From Chordicoccus furentiruminis (GTDB lineage: Bacteria; Bacillota; Clostridia; Lachnospirales; Lachnospiraceae), in NCBI RefSeq assembly GCF_019355395.1, contig NZ_CP048829.1, positions 1,178,001 to 1,242,000 on the forward strand: DNA of 64,000 bases. Direction: 5' to 3'. Within the stretch, counting starts at the first letter, position 1. The number at the start of each line of letters is the position of its first letter. Shown piece by piece: positions 1 through 9,100 of the stretch. The translations under genes and the position numbers were made by a program. The notes under the pieces are model-generated. The model was not told where the DNA came from, made no database searches, and saw nothing but the letters and a program-made list of their open reading frames with translations.

Positions 1-1
1 C

Positions 2-490
2 TACACAGGCGCGATGAGTATCGAAGAAAATGCCGTGAATACGGATGAGACCGACGCACCGATCACTGTCAATCTCAGCTCAGATTCGACGTGGGTCGTC
101 ACCGCCGACAGCACGATTTCCGCCCTCAACGCAGAAGACGGCGCGAAAATGGTTGACGCAGACGGGAACACTGTCACGATCGTCGCCAACGGCGAAACCG
201 TCGTTCAGGGCGCCAGCGGCATCACTGTCACGGTCAACGGTCAATACTCCACCGCCGTAACCACCAGCGATGCGAATGAGGTTCAGGACGCAAACATCGA
301 CCGTTCCGATTTCGACAGCAGCTTCAGCACCTCCACGACCTACGGGACAAACAGCGAATCCGTGAGCACCGCCAGCGGCACCGAAGAAACGGAAGTCTCC
401 GGGACGGTGCCCGATGACGCCGCTTCGGAAACCGGGTCAGGCACAGAAGAATCGAAAACCGGATCCGACACCGGAAAAACGGAAACGTAA
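2..490 (+). CDS. C-terminal part of a carbohydrate-binding-type surface protein (5' truncated)
   Basis: The frame is open from the window edge, so the first ATG inside it (base 14) is probably not the true start. The visible part has short beta-strand repeats rich in Thr, Val, Asp and Asn (for example ADGNTVTIVANG and GITVTVNGQYS), the pattern of the end of a right-handed beta-helix as in the Cthe_2159-like carbohydrate-binding family (DUF4353-like). The last ~60 residues are a disordered Ser/Thr/Glu/Gly tail ending GKTET, with no LPXTG motif or membrane anchor. A strong terminator follows within 40 bases. Function is inferred from repeat style only; another secreted beta-solenoid is possible. 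Confidence 0.6.
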   Translation, partial: YTGAMSIEENAVNTDETDAPITVNLSSDSTWVVTADSTISALNAEDGAKMVDADGNTVTIVANGETVVQGASGITVTVNGQYSTAVTTSDANEVQDANIDRSDFDSSFSTSTTYGTNSESVSTASGTEETEVSGTVPDDAASETGSGTEESKTGSDTGKTET

Positions 491-524
491 GCGCTTCGAA
501 CGGCGCACCGCGCCCGACCTTTCA

Positions 525-575
525 AAGAGCCGTCCCTCCGCCGATTTCTCAGCGGAGGGGCGGCTCTTCGTTTTC
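525..575 (+). terminator. Rho-independent terminator after the surface-protein gene
   Basis: A 17-bp stem (525-541 with 552-568, one G-U pair) with a 10-base loop is followed by CGTTTTCC. It lies just after the stop codon at 490. Nothing else recognisable lies between it and the end of the next, oppositely oriented gene at 745. Confidence 0.85.
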
Positions 576-744
576 CGGTCGAAGCCAAATCCTCTTTTCC
601 TTTATCAGCGGGCGCTTACTGCCGCGGCTACAGGGTCTCTGGCTGATGAAGAATACAGTTCACGAATAACATATCCGTCATAATGCCAGACCGTGGATAG
701 TTCCTCCAGCAAAGCAGGAAAATCGAGCGAAATGAATCCCTTTT

Positions 745-1560
745 TCATTCCAGCGTCTTTCTGAAATCCTTCACTTCATCCATAAAATCTCTGACACGAG
801 CTTCATCAACCGGATTCTCGAAGATACCATCCACTTTGAAGGTCGTTGCGCAGACAGCTCCATCGGCTATCGAAAGCTGCTGCCTCACGTTCTGCCGATT
901 GCAGCCTGTATTGCAGAAAACCGGCGTATGAGCCGTCGCATCCTTGACTCTCTTCAGGACCTGAGAATCCGTCGCGCTTCCTGCCGTCAGGCCCGACACG
1001 CAGATTCCGTCCGGCCGGTGATTGAACTCCGTCGTCCTCGCGATCTCCGCGATATCCCGGTCCGCCAGATACTTGGCCGCTTCAGGAACAATATTATAAA
1101 GCATTTTCACATGGCTGATGCCAAGCCTCGCGCGATGGCGCGCCGTTTCACCCGGATTCGTGTTCCAAAGTCCGAAATCACTGGCATAGACGCCGGAAAT
1201 GATCTCACGGATAAACTTTCCGTCCACGGCGGCCGCCACATTCAGAGATGCAATCGGATCCCAAAGGCAGTTGACGCCGTAGGGCACGCGGATTTCGCTC
1301 CTCAGTTCGCCGATAATACGAGCCATGCAGGCCTGCGTCACCGGTTCAACCTTCGTCAGATAAGGCATACTGAATTCATTGGAGAACATGATGCCGTCCA
1401 CGCCGCCGTTCTGCAGCGCACACAGGTCCTGATAAGCGAGATCAATCACCTTCCGCATACCGCCCTTTTCGTCATAATTCGGGTCACCGGGCATCGGCTG
1501 CAGGTGGCACATCGCAATCACAGGTTTCTTCACCCCGAACATCTCTTCAAGCCAGCTCAT
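745..1560 (-). CDS. BtpA/SgcQ family TIM-barrel protein
   Basis: The 271-residue protein matches the BtpA family in length and signatures: an N-terminal VIAMCHLQPMPGDPNY strand-loop, NGGVDGIMFSNEF near residue 52, and a C-terminal phosphate-binding-like strand (FCNTGCNRQNVRQQLSIADG) followed by TTFKVDGIF. BtpA was first linked to photosystem I biogenesis in cyanobacteria, but heterotrophs carry SgcQ-type members in sugar operons. Here it is the third gene after a DeoR regulator and an FGGY kinase (51-bp gap), so a catabolic role on a sugar phosphate is the best inference; the reaction is not known. The ATG has an AGGAAA site about 8 bases upstream. No signal peptide; cytosolic. Confidence 0.85.
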   Translation of the reverse strand: MSWLEEMFGVKKPVIAMCHLQPMPGDPNYDEKGGMRKVIDLAYQDLCALQNGGVDGIMFSNEFSMPYLTKVEPVTQACMARIIGELRSEIRVPYGVNCLWDPIASLNVAAAVDGKFIREIISGVYASDFGLWNTNPGETARHRARLGISHVKMLYNIVPEAAKYLADRDIAEIARTTEFNHRPDGICVSGLTAGSATDSQVLKRVKDATAHTPVFCNTGCNRQNVRQQLSIADGAVCATTFKVDGIFENPVDEARVRDFMDEVKDFRKTLE

Positions 1561-1611
1561 TTCTGTTTTCCTTTCTCAGATAAGTTTTTGTAAAGTCTCA
1601 GCTCACATCCG

Positions 1612-3090
1612 TTACGGTTTTATCTCTCCCCTCTGGCGGTTCTCCAGTTCAATAAATGCCTCGTAGAGTTCTCTGTACGGGCCTGTCATTTCCGTTCTCG
1701 GAAGATACTCCTCCGGCCGGAGATCATAGGCCTTGATCGCTTCGTTCAGATCCGCGAACTCTCCGACACCAGTCGCTGCGATGGCAGCGGCCCCGGCCTC
1801 CGCCGCATCATAGCCGCGGAGCGCATCCACAGGAATCCCCATCACATCCGCCTTGATCTGGTTCCACGCCGCCATCCGGCATCCGCCTCCGGAAATCATC
1901 ATCTTCCTGTAAGGCCTGTTCCGGTTTTCCATCATCTGCGCCCGTTCTTTTTCCGCGAACGCCACTCCTTCCATCACGGCACGGATAAAATCGCCCCGCT
2001 CCGAGGCCATCGTCATATGGTAGAATCCGCCTCTGATCAGAGCGTCATCCCTTTCACCTTCACTCAGATAAGGGAGATAAAAAAGCCCCCTGCTTCCCGC
2101 ATCCGTATCTTCAAGCAGCGCGGTCATCTGATCATAGGCATCCTCGCGCCCGAACAGAATACCGGAAACTTTTTTCAATGATGCGCCTGTTGTATTAAGA
2201 CCCGTCTCCTCGCACCAGAGGCCGTCCGGTGTCACATGAAGATAGTTCGCCACTCTGAGATCCGGATTCGGTTCTCTTCGGATGCTGTTCAGGCAGGTAG
2301 AAGTGCCGGACATGTTGCTCAGGATGTCCTCCTCAACGGCTCCTGTCCCATAACAGCAGCACTGACTGTCAGGCCCTCCGTAAACCACTCTGGTTCCTTT
2401 CGGGATTCCTGTTTTTTCCGCCATATACGCGGTCACTTCACCGAGTATCTCCGTGGAATTCATCAGACGGTCAGGAAAAAAGTCCGAAGGCAGATTCAGC
2501 TCCTCAAGCAGCGTCACGTTCCACCCTCCGGCCATCCGGTCAAACGCCAGTGTACCGCAGGCGTTCGGTTTTCCTGTCGCAAGCTCTCCGGTCAGAAGAT
2601 ACCCGACATAGTCCAGCGGCTGCAGCGCCTTTACCGTTTTTCCGAATTCCTCCGGGCGATATTTCCTCTGCCACAGAATCTTCGGGAGAATAAAGAACGC
2701 CTGTGCGTCATTTCCCGAACCGTCATGGATCCGCCTTCGCCCGAACCGCTCCGCCAGCTCTTCCGCCTCTGCCCGGGCCCGGTTGTCCTGATAGATATAC
2801 GCCCGTCCTGCCGGCGTCATATCACGCTTCACGGGAAGATATGTCGGACACTGCCCTGTCATGGCAATACCCGCGACGGTCCAGTCACTTCGGATCTTCG
2901 CATAAAGTTCCGTCAGTCCTTCCGTCAGTCCTTTTTCCCAGTCTCCCGCCTCCTGCTCAGCGCCGCCGTCCCCGGAGTACCAGACACGGTAACTGTGTCC
3001 TGCCGCGGCGATCTGTCTTCCATGGAGGTCAAACGCACAGCACCGTATCCCGGATGAACCGATATCAATCGAAATCGTCGCTTTTTCCAT
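1612..3090 (-). CDS. FGGY-family carbohydrate kinase
   Basis: A 492-residue FGGY kinase, usual length, that transfers phosphate from ATP to a sugar, ketose or polyol. The N-terminal ATPase phosphate-1 loop is SIDIGSSGIRCCAFD (residues 7-21); the second half has the GGPDSQ segment with the likely catalytic Asp, the NMSGTSTCLNS loop and the adenosine loop ISGGGCRMAAWNQIKADV. The closest general resemblance is to xylulokinase/gluconokinase-like members, but the substrate cannot be read from sequence. It sits between a DeoR repressor and a BtpA protein on one transcript (gaps 54 and 51 bp). Unusual: three consecutive Cys after the catalytic region (DSQCCCYG). Confidence 0.9.
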   Translation of the reverse strand: MEKATISIDIGSSGIRCCAFDLHGRQIAAAGHSYRVWYSGDGGAEQEAGDWEKGLTEGLTELYAKIRSDWTVAGIAMTGQCPTYLPVKRDMTPAGRAYIYQDNRARAEAEELAERFGRRRIHDGSGNDAQAFFILPKILWQRKYRPEEFGKTVKALQPLDYVGYLLTGELATGKPNACGTLAFDRMAGGWNVTLLEELNLPSDFFPDRLMNSTEILGEVTAYMAEKTGIPKGTRVVYGGPDSQCCCYGTGAVEEDILSNMSGTSTCLNSIRREPNPDLRVANYLHVTPDGLWCEETGLNTTGASLKKVSGILFGREDAYDQMTALLEDTDAGSRGLFYLPYLSEGERDDALIRGGFYHMTMASERGDFIRAVMEGVAFAEKERAQMMENRNRPYRKMMISGGGCRMAAWNQIKADVMGIPVDALRGYDAAEAGAAAIAATGVGEFADLNEAIKAYDLRPEEYLPRTEMTGPYRELYEAFIELENRQRGEIKP

Positions 3091-3144
3091 CTGATGCCAC
3101 CTGACTTTTCTGCCTCAGCCGGATACCCGCTGATCCGTTTCCCG

Positions 3145-3900
3145 CTACACGATCACCTTCACGCCTGCCTTCTCGAACTCCGCCTTCATCTCATCACTGA
3201 TCCGGTCTGTGATCAGCGCGTCGATCCGGTCCAGCAGACCGACCCGGGCAAACACCGGATCACCGAATTTCGTGTGATCCGCAAGAACGATCGTCCGCTC
3301 CGCCGCATCGGCCATCGCACGCTTGATCGCCACATCCTCCAGCGTGCGGTCGGAAACGCCCTGCTTCGGATCAATCGCGTCCGCTCCGATGAAAGCGGTT
3401 TTCACCCGGAAGGACCGGATCCATTCCACCACACTGGTTCCGATCGTGGCGCCGACCGATTTCTCCACCAGACCTCCCGCCAGGTAGACGGCTGCCGTCG
3501 GATTGCGTTCCATCGCCAGCGCGATCTGAAGATCATTGGTGATGACTGTCAGATTGCTTCCGGTGAGCTGCTCCGCCATCGCCCGCGTCGTGGTTCCCGA
3601 ATCGATGATGATCGTGTCGCCGTCGGCGACAAAGCCGGCCGCCGTTCTCCCGATCTTCTGTTTCTCCTCCCGGCACCGGGACGATTTCTCCTGAATCGGA
3701 ATTTCTCCGGGCAGCGCGTAGTCCATCGCAAGGACGCAGCCGTACGCCTTTCGGATCAGCCGCTGTTCGCTGAGAACATCCACGTCCCGCCTGACGGTAG
3801 CCGACGATACGGAAAACTGCGCCGCCAACTCTTCTACGGTGGTTTTTCCCTTTTTCTGTACATAGCGCACCACCTTTCCCTGTCTGTCAACCGGAAGCAT
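3145..3900 (-). CDS. DeoR/GlpR-family transcriptional repressor
   Basis: The 251-residue protein has the DeoR winged helix at residues 6-56 (TTVEELAAQFSVSSATVRRD) and the DeoRC sensor domain from about residue 75. The sensor contains DSGTTTRAMAEQL, TVITNDLQIA, YLAGG and a Lys/Asp-containing FIGADAID loop that binds a phosphorylated sugar in this family. It is the first gene of a three-gene sugar operon and so probably responds to the FGGY kinase product. A near-consensus promoter lies 54 bases upstream of the start. Effector and operator are not identifiable by eye. Confidence 0.92.
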   Translation of the reverse strand: MLPVDRQGKVVRYVQKKGKTTVEELAAQFSVSSATVRRDVDVLSEQRLIRKAYGCVLAMDYALPGEIPIQEKSSRCREEKQKIGRTAAGFVADGDTIIIDSGTTTRAMAEQLTGSNLTVITNDLQIALAMERNPTAAVYLAGGLVEKSVGATIGTSVVEWIRSFRVKTAFIGADAIDPKQGVSDRTLEDVAIKRAMADAAERTIVLADHTKFGDPVFARVGLLDRIDALITDRISDEMKAEFEKAGVKVIV

Positions 3901-3953
3901 CTCGGTCCCTCTGTCCTTTCCGCGTCCTGTCAGAACTCTTTGCTGTTATCCGT

Positions 3954-3982
3954 ATCATAGTCGAACGATTTCACAATGTCAA
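3954..3982 (-). promoter_or_regulatory. SigA-type promoter of the deoR-FGGY-btpA operon
   Basis: On the minus strand TTGACA (3977-3982) and TATGAT (3954-3959) are separated by exactly 17 bases. The surrounding ~100 bases are AT-rich compared with the genes. Confidence 0.8.
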
Positions 3983-4011
3983 TAAGCTTTATCACGTTTT
4001 CTCATTCTTCT

Positions 4012-4317
4012 TCATGTTTTATCATTCTCTAGGGAAAGGCAGCCGGCTTCCTCTTCCTTCCGGATTTCCGCACGGAACACCATGATCGTATCCGCGTCCG
4101 AGCAGCAAAACTCGGCTGTTCCCTCTGGCTGTCCGGGAATGTGGCCTCCGTAACGCAGAATATCGATATACGGGAAGGCGCAGTGCATCGCCATCGGACA
4201 GATTTTCCCCCTGTCCTCGTCGAAATCAAAGGTCTCGCCCACATGATGTCCGCGATGGCAGCCGTGTCTGCCCCGGCGGTCTGTCACGGTGATCGTAATT
4301 TTCGGTCTCCTGCTCAT
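4012..4317 (-). CDS. TIGR04076 family small protein
   Basis: A 101-residue protein with the family's diagnostic core: KITITVTD at the N-terminus, HVGETFDFDEDRGKICPMA, YIDILRYGGHIPG, and a C-terminal FCCSDADTIMVF strand. The conserved Cys/His residues suggest metal or redox binding, but the family has no established function. The start chosen is the ATG at 4317 with GGGAGG upstream; the frame is open further upstream (to 4479) but lacks family-like sequence there and would run through the bioY terminator. Between this gene and bioY is a strong terminator, so it needs its own promoter. Confidence 0.85.
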   Translation of the reverse strand: MSRRPKITITVTDRRGRHGCHRGHHVGETFDFDEDRGKICPMAMHCAFPYIDILRYGGHIPGQPEGTAEFCCSDADTIMVFRAEIRKEEEAGCLSLENDKT

Positions 4318-4403
4318 TTCGCATCCTCCCAATGAATTTTTCAATCTGAAGTTCCATGTCTGCCAGCCGGCACAGGCTGATCCGACGCCTCTGCCGGCCG
4401 GCA

Positions 4404-4448
4404 CAAAAAAAGCCATCCTCCCGGATCTCTTTCCCGAAAGAATGGCTT
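4404..4448 (-). terminator. Rho-independent terminator of bioY
   Basis: On the minus strand GAAGCCATTCTTTC pairs with GGATGGC and is followed by seven T residues (4405-4411). It lies 75 bases after the bioY stop. The rest of the 4318-4522 gap shows nothing else. Confidence 0.85.
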
Positions 4449-4522
4449 CATGATAAAGCAGCTTCACCGATTTGTTCAAGCGTGTCCGGTTCTGCGCGCG
4501 GACGGCGCGCCGTCTCCGTTCA

Positions 4523-5086
4523 TCACGTCCCGGCCGGCTCGGCCCTTCCGATGAGACCGGCTTTTGAAAGCGCCTGATACAGCATCGGACCGATCAGCGC
4601 CGCGATCACCATCTTGATCAGATCCTCGGCAATGAACGGAATGACGCCGGCCGACAGCGCCGCGCCGAACGGCATATGCGCCTGCCACGCGAGCCAGGGC
4701 GTTCCGATCGCGTAGAGCACGGCTGTGGAAAGGATCATCCCCAGAACAGAACGAACCGCCTTGCGTCCGCTCTTTTCGATCACGGCCCCCGCGATGAGTG
4801 CCATCGGAATATAGCCGATCAGATAACCGCCCGTGGGGCCGAACAGTTTACCCGGTCCTCCCTGAAATCCCGAGAACACAGGAAGACCCGCCAGCCCGAT
4901 CAGCAGATAGATCAGCACACTGAGCGTTCCGCGCTTTGTGCCAAGCACGTACAGGGTGATGAAAATCGCGAAATTGGTCAGTGAGACCGGCACCGGGCCG
5001 ATCGGAATGGAAAACGGGCTCAGCACGCAGATCACAGCGGCCATCACAGCCGTGAGCACCATGCCCTTCAATCTGGAATCCTTCAT
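4523..5086 (-). CDS. bioY: Biotin transporter BioY (ECF S component)
   Basis: The 187-residue membrane protein has about six hydrophobic segments and the BioY signatures: GPVPVSLTNFAIFITLYVLG (residues ~31-50), the GGPGKLFGPTGGYLIGY biotin-binding loop near residue 76, and a C-terminal FIAEDLIKMVIAALIG helix. It is the substrate-capture subunit of biotin ECF transporters; no EcfA/EcfT genes are nearby, so it either shares a general ECF module encoded elsewhere or works alone. Start supported by GGAGGAG five bases upstream. Expression is probably repressed by BirA-biotinyl-AMP through an operator over its promoter. Confidence 0.96.
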   Translation of the reverse strand: MKDSRLKGMVLTAVMAAVICVLSPFSIPIGPVPVSLTNFAIFITLYVLGTKRGTLSVLIYLLIGLAGLPVFSGFQGGPGKLFGPTGGYLIGYIPMALIAGAVIEKSGRKAVRSVLGMILSTAVLYAIGTPWLAWQAHMPFGAALSAGVIPFIAEDLIKMVIAALIGPMLYQALSKAGLIGRAEPAGT

Positions 5087-5130
5087 ATACTCCTCCTTCG
5101 ATGCCGGCTCTGAAGGCCGGTCCGAGGTTC

Positions 5131-5159
5131 AGTATAGAAAAAGCGGAGTGAATTGTCAA
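5131..5159 (-). promoter_or_regulatory. bioY promoter
   Basis: Minus-strand TTGACA (5154-5159) and TATACT (5131-5136) with a 17-base spacer. The -35 hexamer lies inside one half-site of the BirA operator. Confidence 0.88.
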
Positions 5160-5196
5160 CCATCATGCAAATTCAAGGTTGACAATTCACTCCGCT
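5142..5196. promoter_or_regulatory. BirA operator
   Basis: Half-sites TTGTCAACC (5153-5161) and GGTTGACAA (5177-5185) are separated by 15 bases, matching the known BirA box TTGTNAACC-N14-16-GGTTNACAA. The dyad extends further: 20-base arms (5142-5161 and 5177-5196) are perfect inverted repeats. The operator covers the bioY -35 box. Confidence 0.93.
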
Positions 5197-5281
5197 GTAC
5201 AGACCTTTCCTGCTTCGGATTCCGTGATGACACGGCCCGTCCTGTTCCGTCCCCGCCTTGCCGGCGTCATCGGTGACGATT

Positions 5282-6175
5282 TCACGGATCTTGATCGGAT
5301 GCCGGATGCTTCGCCGCAACCCTCATCAGTGCCGTCAGCAGCTCCGCCGCCAGCCGGCTCCTCGATACGGGCTTCTCACCCTCGCCGTACAGCGATCCGG
5401 CCTTCATCCGGATTTCCTCCGGAAAATCCTCCGGCCGCGTGCTGACATTGATTCCAATCCCGATCACCATCCACTCGAGCTCGCCGGTGTCGAAATCCGC
5501 GCCGGCTTCCGTGAGGATACCGCCTACCTTTCTGTCACCCAGATAAAGATCGTTCACCGGCTTCACCCGGATCGCCCGTCCGGTCACGCGGTGAATCACG
5601 TCAGACACGAGCCGGGCCACAGACAGCGTCAGCGCGTCGCCGGATTCCCGCCGCTCCGGGCCCTCTTCCCCACCATTCCGTTCCGCCGCGGTGCGGTTCC
5701 CCTTCCCCTCTGTCCGTCCGCCGGGCCGCAGCAGAATGGAAAGATAAAGCCCGCCCCGGGGCGAGCTGAAGGAATGGCGGCGATGGCCGCTGCCCGCCGT
5801 CTGCGTCTCCGCGAGCACCGCAGTGCCGGACGGCGCTCCGGCGACGGCCATCTGCTTCGCCATACGGTTCGTGGAATCGATCGTATCGCAGATTCGGATC
5901 AGACCGGAATCGTATCCGTCCGGAAGATACGGCCGCATCCCCTCCACGGAGAGGCGGTCGTTCGCCGCCGCATCCGGCGTCAGACGGTATCCGCGGTTCG
6001 TCACGGCTTCGATCTGCCATCCTTCTTCCCGAAGCGACCGGATCGCCTTCCAGACCGCCGCGCGTGACACGGACAGCTCAGAGGCCAGCCGCTCGCCCGA
6101 GCAGTAACCTCCGGTCTGTCCTGCGAGTGCCTCCAGCACCCGTTCCTTCGTGCCCGCCTGAAGTTCCTTTCTCAC
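5282..6175 (-). CDS. birA: Biotin-protein ligase / biotin operon repressor BirA
   Basis: The 297-residue protein has an N-terminal winged helix (residues ~10-66, with LASELSVSRAAVWKAIRSL) and the class II biotin-ligase domain (DSTNRMAK near residue 99, the biotinyl-AMP loop TAGSGHRRHSFSSP, NDLYLGDRKVGGILTE, GIGINVS). It makes biotinyl-AMP, biotinylates carboxylase carrier proteins and represses biotin genes; a fitting operator lies 90 bp downstream. Odd points: the usual GRGRRGR loop reads GSGHRRH, KWPND reads KPVND, and a ~25-residue hydrophilic insert follows LYLSILLRP. The start is GTG, overlapping the TGA of the upstream giant signalling gene (GTGA), with GGAG 8 bases upstream. Confidence 0.94.
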   Translation of the reverse strand: MRKELQAGTKERVLEALAGQTGGYCSGERLASELSVSRAAVWKAIRSLREEGWQIEAVTNRGYRLTPDAAANDRLSVEGMRPYLPDGYDSGLIRICDTIDSTNRMAKQMAVAGAPSGTAVLAETQTAGSGHRRHSFSSPRGGLYLSILLRPGGRTEGKGNRTAAERNGGEEGPERRESGDALTLSVARLVSDVIHRVTGRAIRVKPVNDLYLGDRKVGGILTEAGADFDTGELEWMVIGIGINVSTRPEDFPEEIRMKAGSLYGEGEKPVSRSRLAAELLTALMRVAAKHPASDQDP

Positions 6176-9100
6176 GTAAGCTTCTCCGTCTTTCTCTCCT
6201 CCGGCTTCAGAATCGCCTTTACCAGCGTCCGGTACAGTTCCCTGGAATTGACCGGTTTCACCAGAGACGCGTTCATGCCGGCGTCAAAGCACTGGTTTTC
6301 GATCTTGTCATAAGCGTCCGCCGAGAGCGCGATGATCGGGACGTGAGCCGTATAATCCGTCCCGATTCCGCGGATCGCCCTCGCCGCCTCGAAGCCGTCC
6401 ATCACCGGCATCCGGAGATCCATCAGGATCGCGTTATAGTACCCGTCGCGGCAGCTCCTCAGCTTCTCCACCGCCTCGTACCCGTTGGAAGCCGTATCTC
6501 CGATGACCTCGCGGAGCGCCAGCAGATCGCCGATCACTTCCGCGTTGAGCGCGTTGTCCTCGACGATCAGCACCCGCTTGCCGCGAAGCAGGTCCACGTT
6601 GTACTCCGGCTCCTTCTGTTCCTGCAGCCGGATCTGGTCCTCCGTCGCGAGATCGAAGTTGAAGTCCACCACAAACGTGGTTCCCTTGCCTTCCTCGCTG
6701 GTGCATTCGATGTGACCGTTCATCAGGTCCACCAGACGCTTGCTGATGAAGAGTCCCAGTCCCGTGCCTTCCTGATTCGGCTGCTGCCGTGTCAGATCCT
6801 GCTCGAAGGGCAGATACATCCGATTCTTGAATTCCCGGCTGATTCCGCAGCCTGTATCACTGATCACATAGGTGTGGTGAACGAGATTCTTTGCTTCATT
6901 GTACTCCACATTGACGCGGAAGGTCACATCGCCGCCTGACGGCGTGAACTTCACCGCGTTGCCCAGCAGGTTGACCAGGACACGGACCACATGATCCACG
7001 TCGATCAGAACGACCCGGTCCCGCCCGCCGCTGATCTCAAAATGATAGTGGACGCCGCAGGCCTTCGCTCTCTCCTCGATGATGGAATTGACCTCCTCGA
7101 AGACGTCGTTCTCGCGGGCCGGCGCACTGGAGCTGACGACCTTGCCCGCATCCAGCTTGCTCGTCTCAAGCACCTCGTCAATGAGAGCCAGCAGGTATTT
7201 GCTCGACACCTGCATTTTCTCAAGATTCGTACGGATGCTCGGAGACGCCGTCGAGTCGGCCAGCGAAAGCTCAAGAAGTCCGGTGATGGCCGTCAGCGGG
7301 GTCCGCATATCGTGGCTCATATGGGACAGGAAGCTTTCCTTCTCCTGCGATGTCTTCGCCGCGATGCGGAGCGCCTCGCTGATCTCCTCCAGCTGCTGCT
7401 CATCGTTGATCTGCTGCGTCATATCGACGAACGTGATGACAAGTCCCCTCAGCTTGCCACGGGCGGCCCGCTGCACCTCGTCGTCCTCGATCCCGTTTAC
7501 CGGCTCGTCGATCCGGTACGGCGCGATGCGGATGAGATAGGTTTTGCCCGACACCGCCACCGTCGTGCACTCCACCGGCTCCATCGTCTTAAGGACCTTG
7601 CGGGAGAGTTCCATCAGATTGATCTGGGCGAAATTATAGGCAATGTACTGAAGCGACCGTCCGACGTCCTGATCCGCCACATTGAACTCGGAAGCAATGT
7701 ACTCGGTATATTTCCGGATATTGAGGTCCCGGTCCACCATCATGATGCCGATCAGCGTCGTCGACAGGAAATTGGCCATATCGCTGTTGACCGCTGCCGT
7801 CTCGGAAACCTTCGCCTGATACTCGGAGTTGACCGTGTAGAGTTCCTCGTTGACGGACTGCAGCTCCTCGTTCGAGCTCTGCAGTTCCTCGTTGCTGGTG
7901 AGCAGCTCCTCGTTGGCCGCCTGCAGTTCCGCATTCACGGACTCCAGCTCCATCACCGTCTGATGAAGCGACGCCTGCGTCACACGAAGCTCGCCCTCCA
8001 GATCCGCGATCCGCTTCGCCGCGGCCGAATCGATGTCATAATGGGTGATGTCGCCCTGAACCGTCTGATTCTGCCGGATAAAGGCAACCGCCGTCATCCC
8101 CGTCTTGCCGCCGACCTTGTCGCGTACCGGAAGCGCCACCAGCGTGATGAACTCCGGCTTTTCGCCGATCCTGACCGGAATCCGGTCGAAGGCAACCCGC
8201 TTGTCCTGATTTCTGGACTCCTTCAGAGCGGTGGAGAACGCGATTTTCAGATCCTCGCGAAGCAGAAGGAAGATGTCAAGCGTCGCGGAGCCGGCCGGAA
8301 TCTTCATGATACCGGTGCAGTCGCCGAAGCTGTGACGAAGCTCATTGTTCTCATCCACCACGACGCAGGCCGGCATGACCTCCTCAAGCACCTTGATGTC
8401 CAGCTCGCCCGCCTTGTACTCGCCGACCTGACTCGTCTTGCCCGCAATCTGGCGCGGCAGATCGAGATGCGTCTCCACATTCTGAAGCGAGTAGGGAATC
8501 GCCGAATGCTGCGGCTTCCGCCCCGCGCTGTAGTGAACGAAGATCTTCTCGTTTCCGCAGTAGGTGCGGAAGACATCGCTGTAGTCGCCGACCGACTCCG
8601 ACTTGCCGAGAAAAAGATAGCCGCCGTCCTTCAGCGCGATATGAAAGATAGAGAACAGATTCTTCTGCAGCACGGTCTGGAAGTAAATCAGCAGGTTCCG
8701 GCAGCTGATCAGATCCAGACGGCCGAAGGGCGGATCCTGAAAGACGTTGTGCTGGGCGAAGACGATCATCGTGCGGATCTCATGATTCACCACATACTTG
8801 GTGCCCCGGCGCGTGAAATACCGGCTGAGCCGGCTGACGCTCACATCCTCGATGATGTTCTCCCCGTAGACGCCCTTGCCGGCAAACTGCACCGAGTCCG
8901 CATCCAGATCGGTCGCAAAGATCTTGATATCCCGCCGGATGTTGAGCTCCTCCATCACCTCGGCGAACAGAATCGCCAGCGAGTAGGCTTCCTCGCCGGT
9001 GGAGCAGCCCGCGCACCAGACGCGGATCTGTTCCGAGGCCTTGCCTTTCTTCACGATCTCCGAGATGACCCGCGTCTTCAGCACCTCGAAATAATCCGCA

